From: Arenibacter latericius DSM 15913
GTDB lineage: Bacteria; Bacteroidota; Bacteroidia; Flavobacteriales; Flavobacteriaceae
Assembly: GCF_000424985.1 (NCBI RefSeq)
Contig: NZ_AUKX01000022.1
Location: 18,489-82,488, forward strand
Reading direction: 5' to 3'
Length of the DNA: 64,000 nucleotides
The notes below the pieces were generated by a model. The model was given only the letters and a program-made list of their open reading frames with translations, had not been told where the DNA came from and ran no database searches. Positions within the stretch are counted from its first letter, which is position 1; each line of letters starts with the position of its first letter. Both the position numbers and the translations under genes were made by a program. Shown here piece after piece: positions 9,270 through 16,636 of this stretch.

Positions 9270-9482
9270 CTAGGATTTCATTTTCCTATAGACAAAGAAA
9301 AATAGGCCACCCACCAATAGGTATGGCACTGCCATTAGATATACAATCCCATTATTAATTCCTTCGGCCACTGCATTATCTCCACCGGTTTCTAATACCG
9401 CCCTACACATTGCACATTGCGCAAAGCTCGATTGCGGCAACATCATAAAAACAAATAACAGAGTCAGTACCAAATACTTCAT
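9270..9482 (-). CDS. small secreted/membrane protein with CxxC, oxidase assembly cluster
   Basis: Function not recognised. The 70-residue product starts best at the ATG at 9482, which opens a clear signal peptide (residues 1-22, ending SSFAQ); an in-frame start at 9530 inside the previous gene would put 16 hydrophilic residues ahead of it. Right after the predicted cleavage site comes CAMC (Cys23, Cys26), then a short hydrophilic stretch and one membrane helix (about residues 45-64) with a basic tail. So the mature protein would display a CxxC at the outer face of the inner membrane. It follows SCO and DUF420 genes in the same direction, which suggests a role in copper delivery or oxidase assembly; that is inference only. 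Confidence 0.75.
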   Translation of the reverse strand: MKYLVLTLLFVFMMLPQSSFAQCAMCRAVLETGGDNAVAEGINNGIVYLMAVPYLLVGGLFFFVYRKMKS

Positions 9483-9519
9483 CTTAGTTCCACGAAATTT
9501 GTTAGAGAGTACATTAACT

Positions 9520-10053
9520 TTAGCTTCCATAATAAGGGGATATCATTAAATAAACAACCACTCCGCTTACTGCCACATATAACCATATAGGAAAAGTAAA
9601 CTTTGCAAGTTTTCTATGAGCTTCAAATTGCTTTAAATAGGCCTTAGCAAAGGTACGCAACACTAAGGGCACAATTACTATAGATAAAATAATATGCGTT
9701 ATCAAAATAAAATAATACACATATTTTATTGGTCCTTCTCCACCGAATGTAGTAGAGTCTGACGTCATGTGATAAGCAACGTACATTATCAAGAAAGCAA
9801 GAGATAGGGCAATACAGCCTGTCATAATTTTTTTATGCAATTCTAGCTTACCCTGTTTCACTGCAACTACTGCAACCACCAATAAAATAGCAGTAAGACC
9901 ATTAACTGAAGCGTATATTGGCGGTAAAAACCGCAAAGGCTCTACATTAGGTAATTTAACTCCAAAGAGCAAGGCTACCACAAGCGGAATCACAATAGAC
10001 ACCACATTAATGAGCTTATTAAACTTCTTTTCTTTAGCTAAATCTAACTCCAT
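9520..10053 (-). CDS. DUF420 membrane protein (CtaM-like oxidase assembly factor)
   Basis: DUF420 proteins include CtaM, needed for maturation of haem-copper oxidases in Firmicutes. The 177-residue product has about five membrane helices (residues roughly 14-31, 43-63, 78-98, 112-134, 152-172) and conserved His in ELHKKIM, YVAYHMT, ITHI and EAHRKLA that are typical of the family and could bind haem or copper. It starts exactly where the SCO gene ends (no gap) and is followed by the small CxxC protein gene. Its place in an oxidase assembly block supports the role. The function is inferred from the family, not shown by the sequence itself. Confidence 0.88.
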   Translation of the reverse strand: MELDLAKEKKFNKLINVVSIVIPLVVALLFGVKLPNVEPLRFLPPIYASVNGLTAILLVVAVVAVKQGKLELHKKIMTGCIALSLAFLIMYVAYHMTSDSTTFGGEGPIKYVYYFILITHIILSIVIVPLVLRTFAKAYLKQFEAHRKLAKFTFPIWLYVAVSGVVVYLMISPYYGS

Positions 10054-10782
10054 TTATTCCTGTAATAATTTTCTAATATCTTGTTTAAGTATGGATATCT
10101 GCTCCACTTCTCCATGGTCATTCTCCCCTTCAGACTCTGTTATAGCCCCCCTATAGTATATAATAGGATTACCAAATTTATCTGTTCTTGAGCGTATAAA
10201 TCCATTTTTATCAATAAGCGCAAATAAACCAGCGTGTTCAAATCCACCAGCTGCATCGGGCATTTGAGCAGCAAATATATTAAACCCGGTATTGGCAAGG
10301 TCATATATATCTTTCATATCACCAGTTAAAAAATGCCAATCCATATTGGTAACACCATAATCCTCCGCATAAGCTTTTAAAACGGCTGGCGTATCATTTT
10401 CAGGATCAATTGTAAAGGAAGCAACTCCGAAGTCGTCAAACTCTTTAAATTCGTCTTGCAAAGACACCAAGTTTCTATTCATTATAGGACAGATGGTAGG
10501 ACAAGAAGTGAAGAAAAACTCCACTATATAAACTTTTCCATCATAATCACTATTTGTAATCATAAGACTATCCTGATTATAAAAGGCGAAAGAAGGAACT
10601 TTTTTCCTTTTCCCGTTTATTTCTATGAAGGCCAATCTCTCATTACCTTCTTTAAGGTTCATCCTATCATTTTGTGTTACGGTACCTTCCTGAAGTCGAT
10701 CAATAATTCTAGGAATAAAAATAATCCCAAAAACTAAGATTACAAGAGATATCCAGACGTAAGCGTATTTATTCTTTTGCAT
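10054..10782 (-). CDS. SCO1/SenC family copper chaperone for cytochrome oxidase
   Basis: SCO proteins deliver copper to the CuA site of oxidase subunit II, acting at the periplasmic face. The 242-residue product has an N-terminal anchor (about residues 7-24) and a thioredoxin-like domain. The copper ligands are all visible: Cys94 and Cys98 in FFFTSCPTICPIM and His183 in GFEHAGLF. DPENDTP and the KAYAEDYG block also match the family. It lies between a SCO-like protein that lacks the cysteines (five bases upstream) and the DUF420 gene (abutting downstream). The CuA-bearing target, CtaC, is encoded at 39246-40304. Confident. Confidence 0.95.
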   Translation of the reverse strand: MQKNKYAYVWISLVILVFGIIFIPRIIDRLQEGTVTQNDRMNLKEGNERLAFIEINGKRKKVPSFAFYNQDSLMITNSDYDGKVYIVEFFFTSCPTICPIMNRNLVSLQDEFKEFDDFGVASFTIDPENDTPAVLKAYAEDYGVTNMDWHFLTGDMKDIYDLANTGFNIFAAQMPDAAGGFEHAGLFALIDKNGFIRSRTDKFGNPIIYYRGAITESEGENDHGEVEQISILKQDIRKLLQE

Positions 10783-10787
10783 TGTAT

Positions 10788-11414
10788 TTATCTATCTGCT
10801 TTATTCTTCTTTAAGGCCATACGGTATTCAGCTAAAACGATTTTAATATCATCAATCATCTTATTATTAAGCTCAGCTACCTCTAAGGCGTTAAACCCGT
10901 ATTTAACCCCTTCATCTTCATCATCGTCTCTACCTCTTAGCGCTCTTTCCTTATCCACAATAAAGACATATGGAGTTCCCAAGTCGTCTTTTAGAGCGAT
11001 GTTAGTACCTAAGCTATTAAACTGATCTCTAATTTGCTGTTCATCTCCAAAAACAAATTTCCATTTAGAAACATCTGCTAATTGCCCCAGCTCCAACTTA
11101 AGGGACTCCACAGCAGCCTCCGTTCCCTTTGGCATAACCATTACAAACTGAAAATCTTGAAACTCGTAAAAACGCTTATAAATTTTTTGATTCAAATTAA
11201 AAGCTTGTGCTTGCTGATGTTGGATATTTTGCCCCAGGAATCCTAAGACGGTAATTTTCCCTTGAAGCGACACTTCGTCCTGATTAAAACCTATTTCCGA
11301 AACCTCTTCTGTAAGCTTGGATAGTTTTCCAAAATTAGTAACCCCGGAGGCAAAGAATAGATAAATTACAATAGGTAAAACAAATAATACAACAAGGACA
11401 AATGTTTTTTTCAT
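10788..11414 (-). CDS. membrane-anchored thioredoxin-fold protein lacking CxxC
   Basis: Likely oxidase assembly-associated protein, exact role unknown. I place the start at the ATG at 11414 because it opens an N-terminal anchor (MKKTFVLVVLFVLPIVIYLFF); an upstream in-frame start at 11444 adds ten residues without a pattern. The 208-residue product has a thioredoxin/SCO-like layout: QGKITVLGFLGQN in place of the strand that normally leads to CxxxC, a FVMVMPKG strand, and GTPYVFIVDKERALRGR near the end, but it has no cysteine at all where SCO has its pair. It sits five bases ahead of the SCO gene. It may be a redox-inactive partner of SCO. Family name uncertain. Confidence 0.8.
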   Translation of the reverse strand: MKKTFVLVVLFVLPIVIYLFFASGVTNFGKLSKLTEEVSEIGFNQDEVSLQGKITVLGFLGQNIQHQQAQAFNLNQKIYKRFYEFQDFQFVMVMPKGTEAAVESLKLELGQLADVSKWKFVFGDEQQIRDQFNSLGTNIALKDDLGTPYVFIVDKERALRGRDDDEDEGVKYGFNALEVAELNNKMIDDIKIVLAEYRMALKKNKADR

Positions 11415-11487
11415 CTGTATAGAATTACGTGAACCATAATACAAAATAGGAAGTATAATACCGTCCTTTTACAGCCCGTACAAAAAT

Positions 11488-11516
11488 AAAAAAGACGGTT
11501 GTTAAACCGTCTTTTA
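11488..11516 (-). terminator. intrinsic terminator after oxidase subunit IV gene
   Basis: Perfect 11-base stem AAAAGACGGTT / AACCGTCTTTT around a 4-base loop; on the minus strand it ends in a run of T. It lies 17 bases past the subunit IV stop and separates the ctaB-oxidase genes from the assembly block that starts at 11414. Confidence 0.85.
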
Positions 11517-11532
11517 AGTTGTTAATTATTCG

Positions 11533-11916
11533 TTAGAAGTTCCAAGCGATAAAACTATCTTTTAAAACATTGTAGATATAATCTGCCTCGAATAACATTA
11601 TAAAAATAATGTACGAGATTAAGAACACGGGCGTCCAAACGATGATTCTTCTGAAAGAAGTTTTTTCATCTCGCAAGTGCATAAAGTCCCATGCAATATA
11701 ATAAGCTTTAACAATGGTTAAAATAATGAAGATCCAGTTTAACAATTTCATTCCTAGAAAATGGGAATGAACCAAGCTCTCTGGCTTTATAATTCCTAAA
11801 ATTACTTCTATTGCAGTTATTACACTAAGCAATATTAATACTCCCCATATCTTTTGAATATTGGATTTAAACTTCCAACGCCCTCTAAAAATTGCCAACT
11901 TATGTTCTTGTGCCAT
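11533..11916 (-). CDS. cytochrome c oxidase subunit IV family protein
   Basis: Small accessory subunit of the bacterial aa3-type oxidase. The 127-residue product has a soluble, basic N-terminus (about 25 residues), then three membrane helices (about residues 26-46, 58-76 and 88-110), with the family-typical KAYYIAWDFMHLRDE block between helices two and three. It follows the 325-residue subunit III gene by 52 bases and is closed by a strong terminator. Its neighbours (two subunit III genes and ctaB) make the assignment solid although the family is poorly conserved. Confidence 0.88.
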   Translation of the reverse strand: MAQEHKLAIFRGRWKFKSNIQKIWGVLILLSVITAIEVILGIIKPESLVHSHFLGMKLLNWIFIILTIVKAYYIAWDFMHLRDEKTSFRRIIVWTPVFLISYIIFIMLFEADYIYNVLKDSFIAWNF

Positions 11917-11968
11917 TTTAATTATATTTTTTTACGTCTTATGACAGATAATAAGATTTCGTTATTAA

Positions 11969-12946
11969 TTACACTAAATAGAAGAAGGTAAATACGAATA
12001 CCCACACCAAATCCACAAAGTGCCAGTAGAGTCCAACTTTCTCTACCATTTCATAATGCCCTCGTTTCTCATAGGTCCCGAGCAACACATTAAAGAATAC
12101 TATAATATTCAACATAATTCCCATACTAACGTGGAAACCGTGGAAACCAGTAATAAAGAAAAACAGGTCTGCAAAAAGTCTATTACCATATTCGTTGTGT
12201 ATTAGGTTTGCACCTTCTACCACCATTACTGCCTCATCTAATTTCTTTACACTATCCTCTCTAGAAAGGACTGTTTTCTCTCCTCTTTCTGTCAATTGCT
12301 CTACACGCACAACAACATTAGGATCTGCTTTTACACCTTCTATCACCTCATTAAGAGAATAACTTGGAAGGGCTTTATCTCCATAGTACCAAACACCATT
12401 TTTACGTTCGTGATTTACACGCTCGCCTGGAATCGTTTTAGCGAAGTCTTTAAGTGCTAAACGCTCACCGGTATCAGCAGCCTGAAACTGAATGATACGC
12501 CCCCCTTTGGTCTCTAAAGCACCATAATCTCCTTTTATAAAGGTAGCCCACTCCCAAGCCTGAGACCCAATAAACACAAGTCCACCAAGCACAGTTAGGA
12601 ACATATACCAGGTTGTTTTCTTCTTATCCATACGATGTCCGGCATCCACTGCCAACACCATAGTTACGGAAGAAATAATCAGGACAAATGTCATGAAAGC
12701 TACATAATACATAGGATAGCTCCCATGAAAAAATGGAACGTGAGTAAAAACCTCATCGGCAATAATCCAAGAATCAGCAAACTTAAATCTTGCAAAACCG
12801 TATGCCACCAGAAAACCCGCAAAGGTTAATGAATCAGAAACAATAAAGAACCAAATCATCATTTTGCCATAACTGGCACCTAATGGTTTGTTATTCCCTC
12901 CGCCCCAAACGTTCTCCTCTGCAACCGTAGTAACCGTAGAATCCAT
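11969..12946 (-). CDS. cytochrome c oxidase subunit III, form with large soluble insertion
   Basis: Subunit III stabilises the aa3-type oxidase core in the inner membrane. The 325-residue product has the family helices: LGASYGKMMIWFFIVSDSL (helix 1), a GSYP...MYYVAFMTFVLI helix, and the late TGFHGFHVSMGIMLN and YWHFVDLVWVFVFTFFYLV segments with the conserved His. Between the WEWATF helix end (about residue 137) and NEYGNRLFADLFF (about residue 251) lies a roughly 105-residue hydrophilic insertion that ordinary subunit III lacks. The second, shorter subunit III gene is upstream by 148 bases. Presumably both are in one oxidase, as often in Bacteroidota. Confidence 0.93.
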   Translation of the reverse strand: MDSTVTTVAEENVWGGGNNKPLGASYGKMMIWFFIVSDSLTFAGFLVAYGFARFKFADSWIIADEVFTHVPFFHGSYPMYYVAFMTFVLIISSVTMVLAVDAGHRMDKKKTTWYMFLTVLGGLVFIGSQAWEWATFIKGDYGALETKGGRIIQFQAADTGERLALKDFAKTIPGERVNHERKNGVWYYGDKALPSYSLNEVIEGVKADPNVVVRVEQLTERGEKTVLSREDSVKKLDEAVMVVEGANLIHNEYGNRLFADLFFFITGFHGFHVSMGIMLNIIVFFNVLLGTYEKRGHYEMVEKVGLYWHFVDLVWVFVFTFFYLV

Positions 12947-13094
12947 ATATAAGTTATCGTGTTAATAAAATTTTCACAAATTTACATTTTTTTCGGCTAA
13001 ACCAAATTTTTGCCATTTAAAATTGGTTAAAAAAATACATTCTAAATAAGGGCCGAAACAATATATCCTATCTATCTAATAATTAAGCAAATCA

Positions 13095-13676
13095 TTATTT
13101 AACGAAATACATAAACAGAATCAAATATACCCAAAGAATATCTAGAAAATGCCAAAAGGTAGCCCCTAATTCCAATCCAAGCATATTCTCAGAAGAATAC
13201 TTTCTCTTAAAATGATTAACCACCACCACTAAAAGCGTAATAATACCTGCCACTACATGCACAACGTGTACCGCTGCAATTAGAAACACATAAGACATCT
13301 TAATACTACTGGTAGGTCCGGTAAAATAATACCCTTGAGCTATCATTTGGGAAAAACCACTAAATTGAAATATTACAAATGCAATCCCAAGACCTAAGGT
13401 AATCAACAACCAATTAGTACATTGCTTATACTCATCTTTTGCAATTGCTCTTTTTGCCAACCAGTACGTAATACTACTTAAAATAATAATCACAGTACTC
13501 ACAAAAAAAGCGGAAGGCAAGGCAATATCATCCAACCAATCTTCTCTAGAACTACTAACTATATAGGCACTAGTCCAACCTGCAAACCCCATCACAAGGC
13601 TTACAATCCCAAACCAAAGCATCATCTTTCTTGCCCTCTCGTTCTTTATCTTCTTAGTTCCTTGAGTTAAGTCCAT
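13095..13676 (-). CDS. cytochrome c oxidase subunit III, short form
   Basis: Second haem-copper oxidase subunit III of the cluster. The 193-residue product has five membrane helices; ARKMMLWFGIVSLVMGFAGW opens the first, and the last two carry AAVHVVHVVAGII and FWHFLDILWVYLILFMYFV with the family His and Asp residues. It lacks the long insertion of its neighbour and resembles CyoC/CtaE of about 200 residues. It starts five bases beyond the ctaB stop, so the two are surely co-transcribed. Together with the downstream 325-residue copy it shows an old duplication with divergence, a common arrangement in Bacteroidota. Confidence 0.93.
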   Translation of the reverse strand: MDLTQGTKKIKNERARKMMLWFGIVSLVMGFAGWTSAYIVSSSREDWLDDIALPSAFFVSTVIIILSSITYWLAKRAIAKDEYKQCTNWLLITLGLGIAFVIFQFSGFSQMIAQGYYFTGPTSSIKMSYVFLIAAVHVVHVVAGIITLLVVVVNHFKRKYSSENMLGLELGATFWHFLDILWVYLILFMYFVK

Positions 13677-13681
13677 CTGTA

Positions 13682-14584
13682 TTAAATAAATTTATCGATT
13701 ACGTACACCAGTTGCATTAATGTGATATAACTAACACTGGCCAACATTAATTTTCGTGCTGATGCATTATCCCTCTTTTCATATAAACGAAAAGCAAAAA
13801 AGAGCATCCCTAATCCCATCAAAAATATGATTACAGCAGCTACTATAGATAGTTGCAATCTCCCTGTAATTCCAAACACTGGGATAATAGATATAACAAT
13901 CATCCAAAGGGTATACATGATAATTTGCAAGGCAGTACCTCTATCTTTCTTACCTGTTGGCAGCATTTTAAATCCACCTCTTTTATAATCATCATCCAAC
14001 ATCCATCCTAAAGCCCAAAAATGCGGAAACTGCCAGAAAAACTGGATCATAAATAAGGTACCAGGCTCTATCCCGAAATTATCTGTCGCAGCAACCCAGC
14101 CTAACATAAAGGGTATCGCCCCAGGAAAAGCACCAACAAACACGGACAAGGGTGTTTTTGTTTTTAATGGGGTATAAACACTAGTATATAAAAATATAGA
14201 AATGGCGCCAAACATGGCTGTCTTAGGGTTCAAGAAATAAAGAGTAACAATCCCTAAAATAGTAAGCACTACCGCTATGATCATTGCTGTAGAAACAGAC
14301 ATCCTACCCGCAGGAATAGGTCTGTTTTTAGTACGCTTCATTAGAGCATCTAAATCTTTCTCGATTACTTGATTATAGGCATTAGAAGCACCTACCATGC
14401 AGTAACCCCCAAAAGCTAGCAATAAAACGGAAATATAATCTACCTCAACGGCACCTAGTAAATATCCTGCTATGGAAGAAAAAACCACACTAACAGCAAG
14501 CCTTACCTTTGTAATCTCCTTGAAATCAGAAAAATACATTGCGAAAGAATCGCTTTTCACCGAACTAATAGCCGTTTTCATCAA
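13682..14584 (-). CDS. ctaB: protoheme IX farnesyltransferase (haem O synthase)
   Basis: Transfers the farnesyl group to haem B to give haem O, the precursor of haem A for the oxidase; inner membrane UbiA-family prenyltransferase. The 300-residue product has about nine helices and the first Asp-rich motif NAYNQVIEKDLDALMKRTKN (about residues 89-108), the following RPIPAGRMS, and the second loop DDDYKRGGFKMLP. It is the first gene of the oxidase block and has a good promoter directly upstream. No ctaA (haem A synthase) is visible in the window. Assignment is secure. Confidence 0.96.
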   Translation of the reverse strand: MMKTAISSVKSDSFAMYFSDFKEITKVRLAVSVVFSSIAGYLLGAVEVDYISVLLLAFGGYCMVGASNAYNQVIEKDLDALMKRTKNRPIPAGRMSVSTAMIIAVVLTILGIVTLYFLNPKTAMFGAISIFLYTSVYTPLKTKTPLSVFVGAFPGAIPFMLGWVAATDNFGIEPGTLFMIQFFWQFPHFWALGWMLDDDYKRGGFKMLPTGKKDRGTALQIIMYTLWMIVISIIPVFGITGRLQLSIVAAVIIFLMGLGMLFFAFRLYEKRDNASARKLMLASVSYITLMQLVYVIDKFI

Positions 14585-14601
14585 CCTTTTTTATAAAAGC
14601 G

Positions 14602-14632
14602 CAAAGATACATTGCCTTACATATTCTTGCAA
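14602..14632 (-). promoter_or_regulatory. Bacteroidota-type promoter of the ctaB-oxidase operon
   Basis: On the minus strand TTG (14630-14632) is followed after 20 bases by TATCTTTG (14602-14609), matching the -33 TTG and -7 TAnnTTTG elements. Transcription would start near 14595, about 11 bases before the ctaB ATG. Confidence 0.65.
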
Positions 14633-14725
14633 CCAATTATCAAGGTTTATTATTAAAGAACATACTATTTAACGAACCATTTAACAGAAAACCGTGTTCG
14701 CTACAATTCATGAACGATATAAAAC

Positions 14726-14756
14726 AAAAAATCCCGAGCCTAGGCTCGGGATTTTT
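14726..14756 (-). terminator. strong intrinsic terminator after tonB
   Basis: Ten-base stem ATCCCGAGCC / GGCTCGGGAT with a 2-base centre, flanked by A and T runs on both sides, so it could work in both directions. It lies 25 bases past the tonB stop on the minus strand. Confidence 0.9.
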
Positions 14757-14781
14757 AATATAATATATACTCTTAAATCTA

Positions 14782-15486
14782 TTACTGCAACTTAAAGGTA
14801 ATTGGAATACTAAACGGTACACGTACAGCTCTACCTCTTTGCTTACCTGGAATCATTTTAGGTAACTTCTCAATAATACGAGCTGCTTCGGCTTCAAGGT
14901 TTTTATCTGGACCTCTCATCCTTACATTTCCGATACTACCATCCTTTTGAATAACGAACATTATATTCACTCTACCTTGAACACCCATTTCTTGAGCAAT
15001 CTCAGGATAACGGAAGTTTTTACTAATGTGCTTTTGCATCATAGAGTTAAAACAAGCTCTTTTGTCTTTTTCATTTTCACAACCTGGGAAAATTGGCACG
15101 TCTTCAATAACTGCGAAAGGAATATCAAGGTCTTCTTCCACCTCTTCTACTTCCACATCTTCCACCTCTATAACTTCTTCTTCCTGACTAGTTTCAGTAG
15201 ATTCAATTACCGTCTCCTCAATCTCCTCTTCATCTTCAACAACTTCAATCACTTCAGGTGCTGCTGGTGGCGGTGGTGGCGGTGGAGTTTTTATCTGTTC
15301 TGTCATAGGTACTTCTTCATCCAAAGTATCCTCTACATTCATTGTATAGTCAAAATTGTTATCGTCATCATAAGTTTTCCATTCGAAGGCTACCCACGTT
15401 AACGCTAACACCACAACCAAACCAATAACGAAATATAGTCCGCTATTTCTTGTTAAATCCGCCTTAGGATTCTTTTTAAGCTCCAT
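14782..15486 (-). CDS. energy transducer TonB
   Basis: Couples the proton motive force to TonB-dependent outer membrane receptors. The 234-residue product has a short basic N-terminus, one membrane helix (about residues 17-34), a PPPPPPPAAPEV stretch (about residues 68-79) followed by a very acidic Glu-rich linker (to about residue 125), and a C-terminal TonB domain with FPGCENEKDKRACF, YPEIAQEMGVQGRV and FVIQKDGSIGNVRM. The two Cys of the FPGCE...RACF region are typical of Bacteroidota TonB. It stands alone between terminators; no exbB or exbD is nearby. It could serve the receptor at 58311-60779 among many others. Confidence 0.95.
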   Translation of the reverse strand: MELKKNPKADLTRNSGLYFVIGLVVVLALTWVAFEWKTYDDDNNFDYTMNVEDTLDEEVPMTEQIKTPPPPPPPAAPEVIEVVEDEEEIEETVIESTETSQEEEVIEVEDVEVEEVEEDLDIPFAVIEDVPIFPGCENEKDKRACFNSMMQKHISKNFRYPEIAQEMGVQGRVNIMFVIQKDGSIGNVRMRGPDKNLEAEAARIIEKLPKMIPGKQRGRAVRVPFSIPITFKLQ

Positions 15487-15725
15487 AGTTTATAAGTTTA
15501 TTGTTCGCTAATTTATATATTTATTTTATCTGTTTAAAATTTTTTCAAGAAAATAGAGAAAAAATTTTAAATACCCTTTCAGGAGCACCTAGTTCATCTT
15601 TTAATAATCCTTTAACATTATCTTAGATGAGTGCAGTTTGCCACTACACAAACGTTAATCTTCATAAAACCGTTAAGGTATACTATAGTTCCTCTGAAAC
15701 CTTTGACAAGATATTCAAAAAAATA

Positions 15726-16130
15726 TTAATTTTTCCATTTCAGAGGAGTATTCCCTGAAAAAATCCATTTTACCACTAATCCGCCTAACACAGCACCAAC
15801 ACTATTGGCCAAAACATCTAATATATCTCCTTGGCGATAGGAAGTAAACACTGCTTGTAATACTTCAATAATTATGCCATAAAGAACTGCAAACCCAACA
15901 ACAGAGAAAATGGTTTTACGGAGGGAGAAACGACCTTTAGATCTTTCCCAGATACACATTGACCCTAAAACTGTAGCGCCAAAATAAAAAGAGAAGTGAA
16001 CAAACTTATCAAAATGTGGAATTTTAATTTTAGGAAGCTCCGTATTCCCACTAAAAGAAAATAAGCTGAGTAGTGTCACTAACACTATCCAGCTTATAAA
16101 TGCAGTAGTAAAAAGGTATCTTTTAAGCAC
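15726..16130 (-). CDS. VanZ family membrane protein
   Basis: Small integral membrane protein of the VanZ family, whose general role is unclear (the namesake gives low-level teicoplanin resistance). The 134-residue product has four membrane helices and the family pattern: [21 protein letters not shown], then [29 protein letters not shown] with the conserved R, D and N. It overlaps the upstream gcvH gene by 8 bases (ATG inside the end of gcvH), so it is translated from the same message. This gcvH-vanZ pairing recurs, as I recall, in Flavobacteriaceae, but has no known meaning. Confidence 0.9.
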   Translation of the reverse strand: MLKRYLFTTAFISWIVLVTLLSLFSFSGNTELPKIKIPHFDKFVHFSFYFGATVLGSMCIWERSKGRFSLRKTIFSVVGFAVLYGIIIEVLQAVFTSYRQGDILDVLANSVGAVLGGLVVKWIFSGNTPLKWKN

Positions 16131-16503
16131 CTACTAACTCTTTGTAGTCAGTGTCTGCCATTAGATCTTCCATCTCAGAAGCATCACTGATCTTGATCTT
16201 TATAATCCAGCCTTCGCCGTAAGGATCACTATTTACTTTTTCAGGCTCATCCTCCAAAGACTCATTAAAGGCAATAATCTCTCCGCTTAATGGCAGAAAA
16301 AGATCGGAAACAGTTTTAACCGCTTCTACCGATCCAAAAACCTCATCTTTATCTAAGGTCTCATCTAAGGTTTCCACCTCAACATAAACTATATCGCCAA
16401 GCTCTCCTTGTGCGAAATCAGTAATTCCTACTGTAGCAATATCACCATCTACTTTTACCCACTCGTGGTCCTTGGTGTATTTTAAATCTGAAGGTATATT
16501 CAT
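16123..16503 (-). CDS. gcvH: glycine cleavage system H protein
   Basis: Carries the aminomethyl intermediate on a lipoyl group among the P, T and L proteins of the glycine cleavage system in the cytosol. The 126-residue product is the standard length, with [13 protein letters not shown] at the start, GDIVYVEVE, and the lipoylation site [13 protein letters not shown], in which Lys63 is the attachment residue. The other system genes are not in the window. A convincing promoter lies directly upstream, and vanZ overlaps its end by 8 bases. Assignment is secure. Confidence 0.97.
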   Translation of the reverse strand: MNIPSDLKYTKDHEWVKVDGDIATVGITDFAQGELGDIVYVEVETLDETLDKDEVFGSVEAVKTVSDLFLPLSGEIIAFNESLEDEPEKVNSDPYGEGWIIKIKISDASEMEDLMADTDYKELVGA

Positions 16504-16524
16504 TATTTCTATTTATTAAAAAAA

Positions 16525-16555
16525 CAAATGTAAAAGAATATCCTAAGCAAATCAA
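16525..16555 (-). promoter_or_regulatory. Bacteroidota-type promoter of gcvH-vanZ
   Basis: Minus strand: TTG (16553-16555), 20-base spacer, TACATTTG (16525-16532), an exact match to TAnnTTTG. The predicted start is about 15 bases before the gcvH ATG. Confidence 0.6.
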
Positions 16556-16636
16556 TATTACACATTTAAACTTTTCTATTTATTCTTGGATTTATTAATA
16601 AGCGGGTTATTCTAGCACCTTCTTAAACCCTAAACC

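Noticed and set aside
11969..13676. Two adjacent subunit III genes as a possible assembly artefact or recent duplication
   Set aside because: The two proteins differ strongly in length and sequence; paired subunit III genes are usual in this phylum.
14947..15402. 151-codon plus-strand frame rich in Phe and Trp opposite tonB
   Set aside because: Shadow of the Glu- and Pro-rich linker of TonB.
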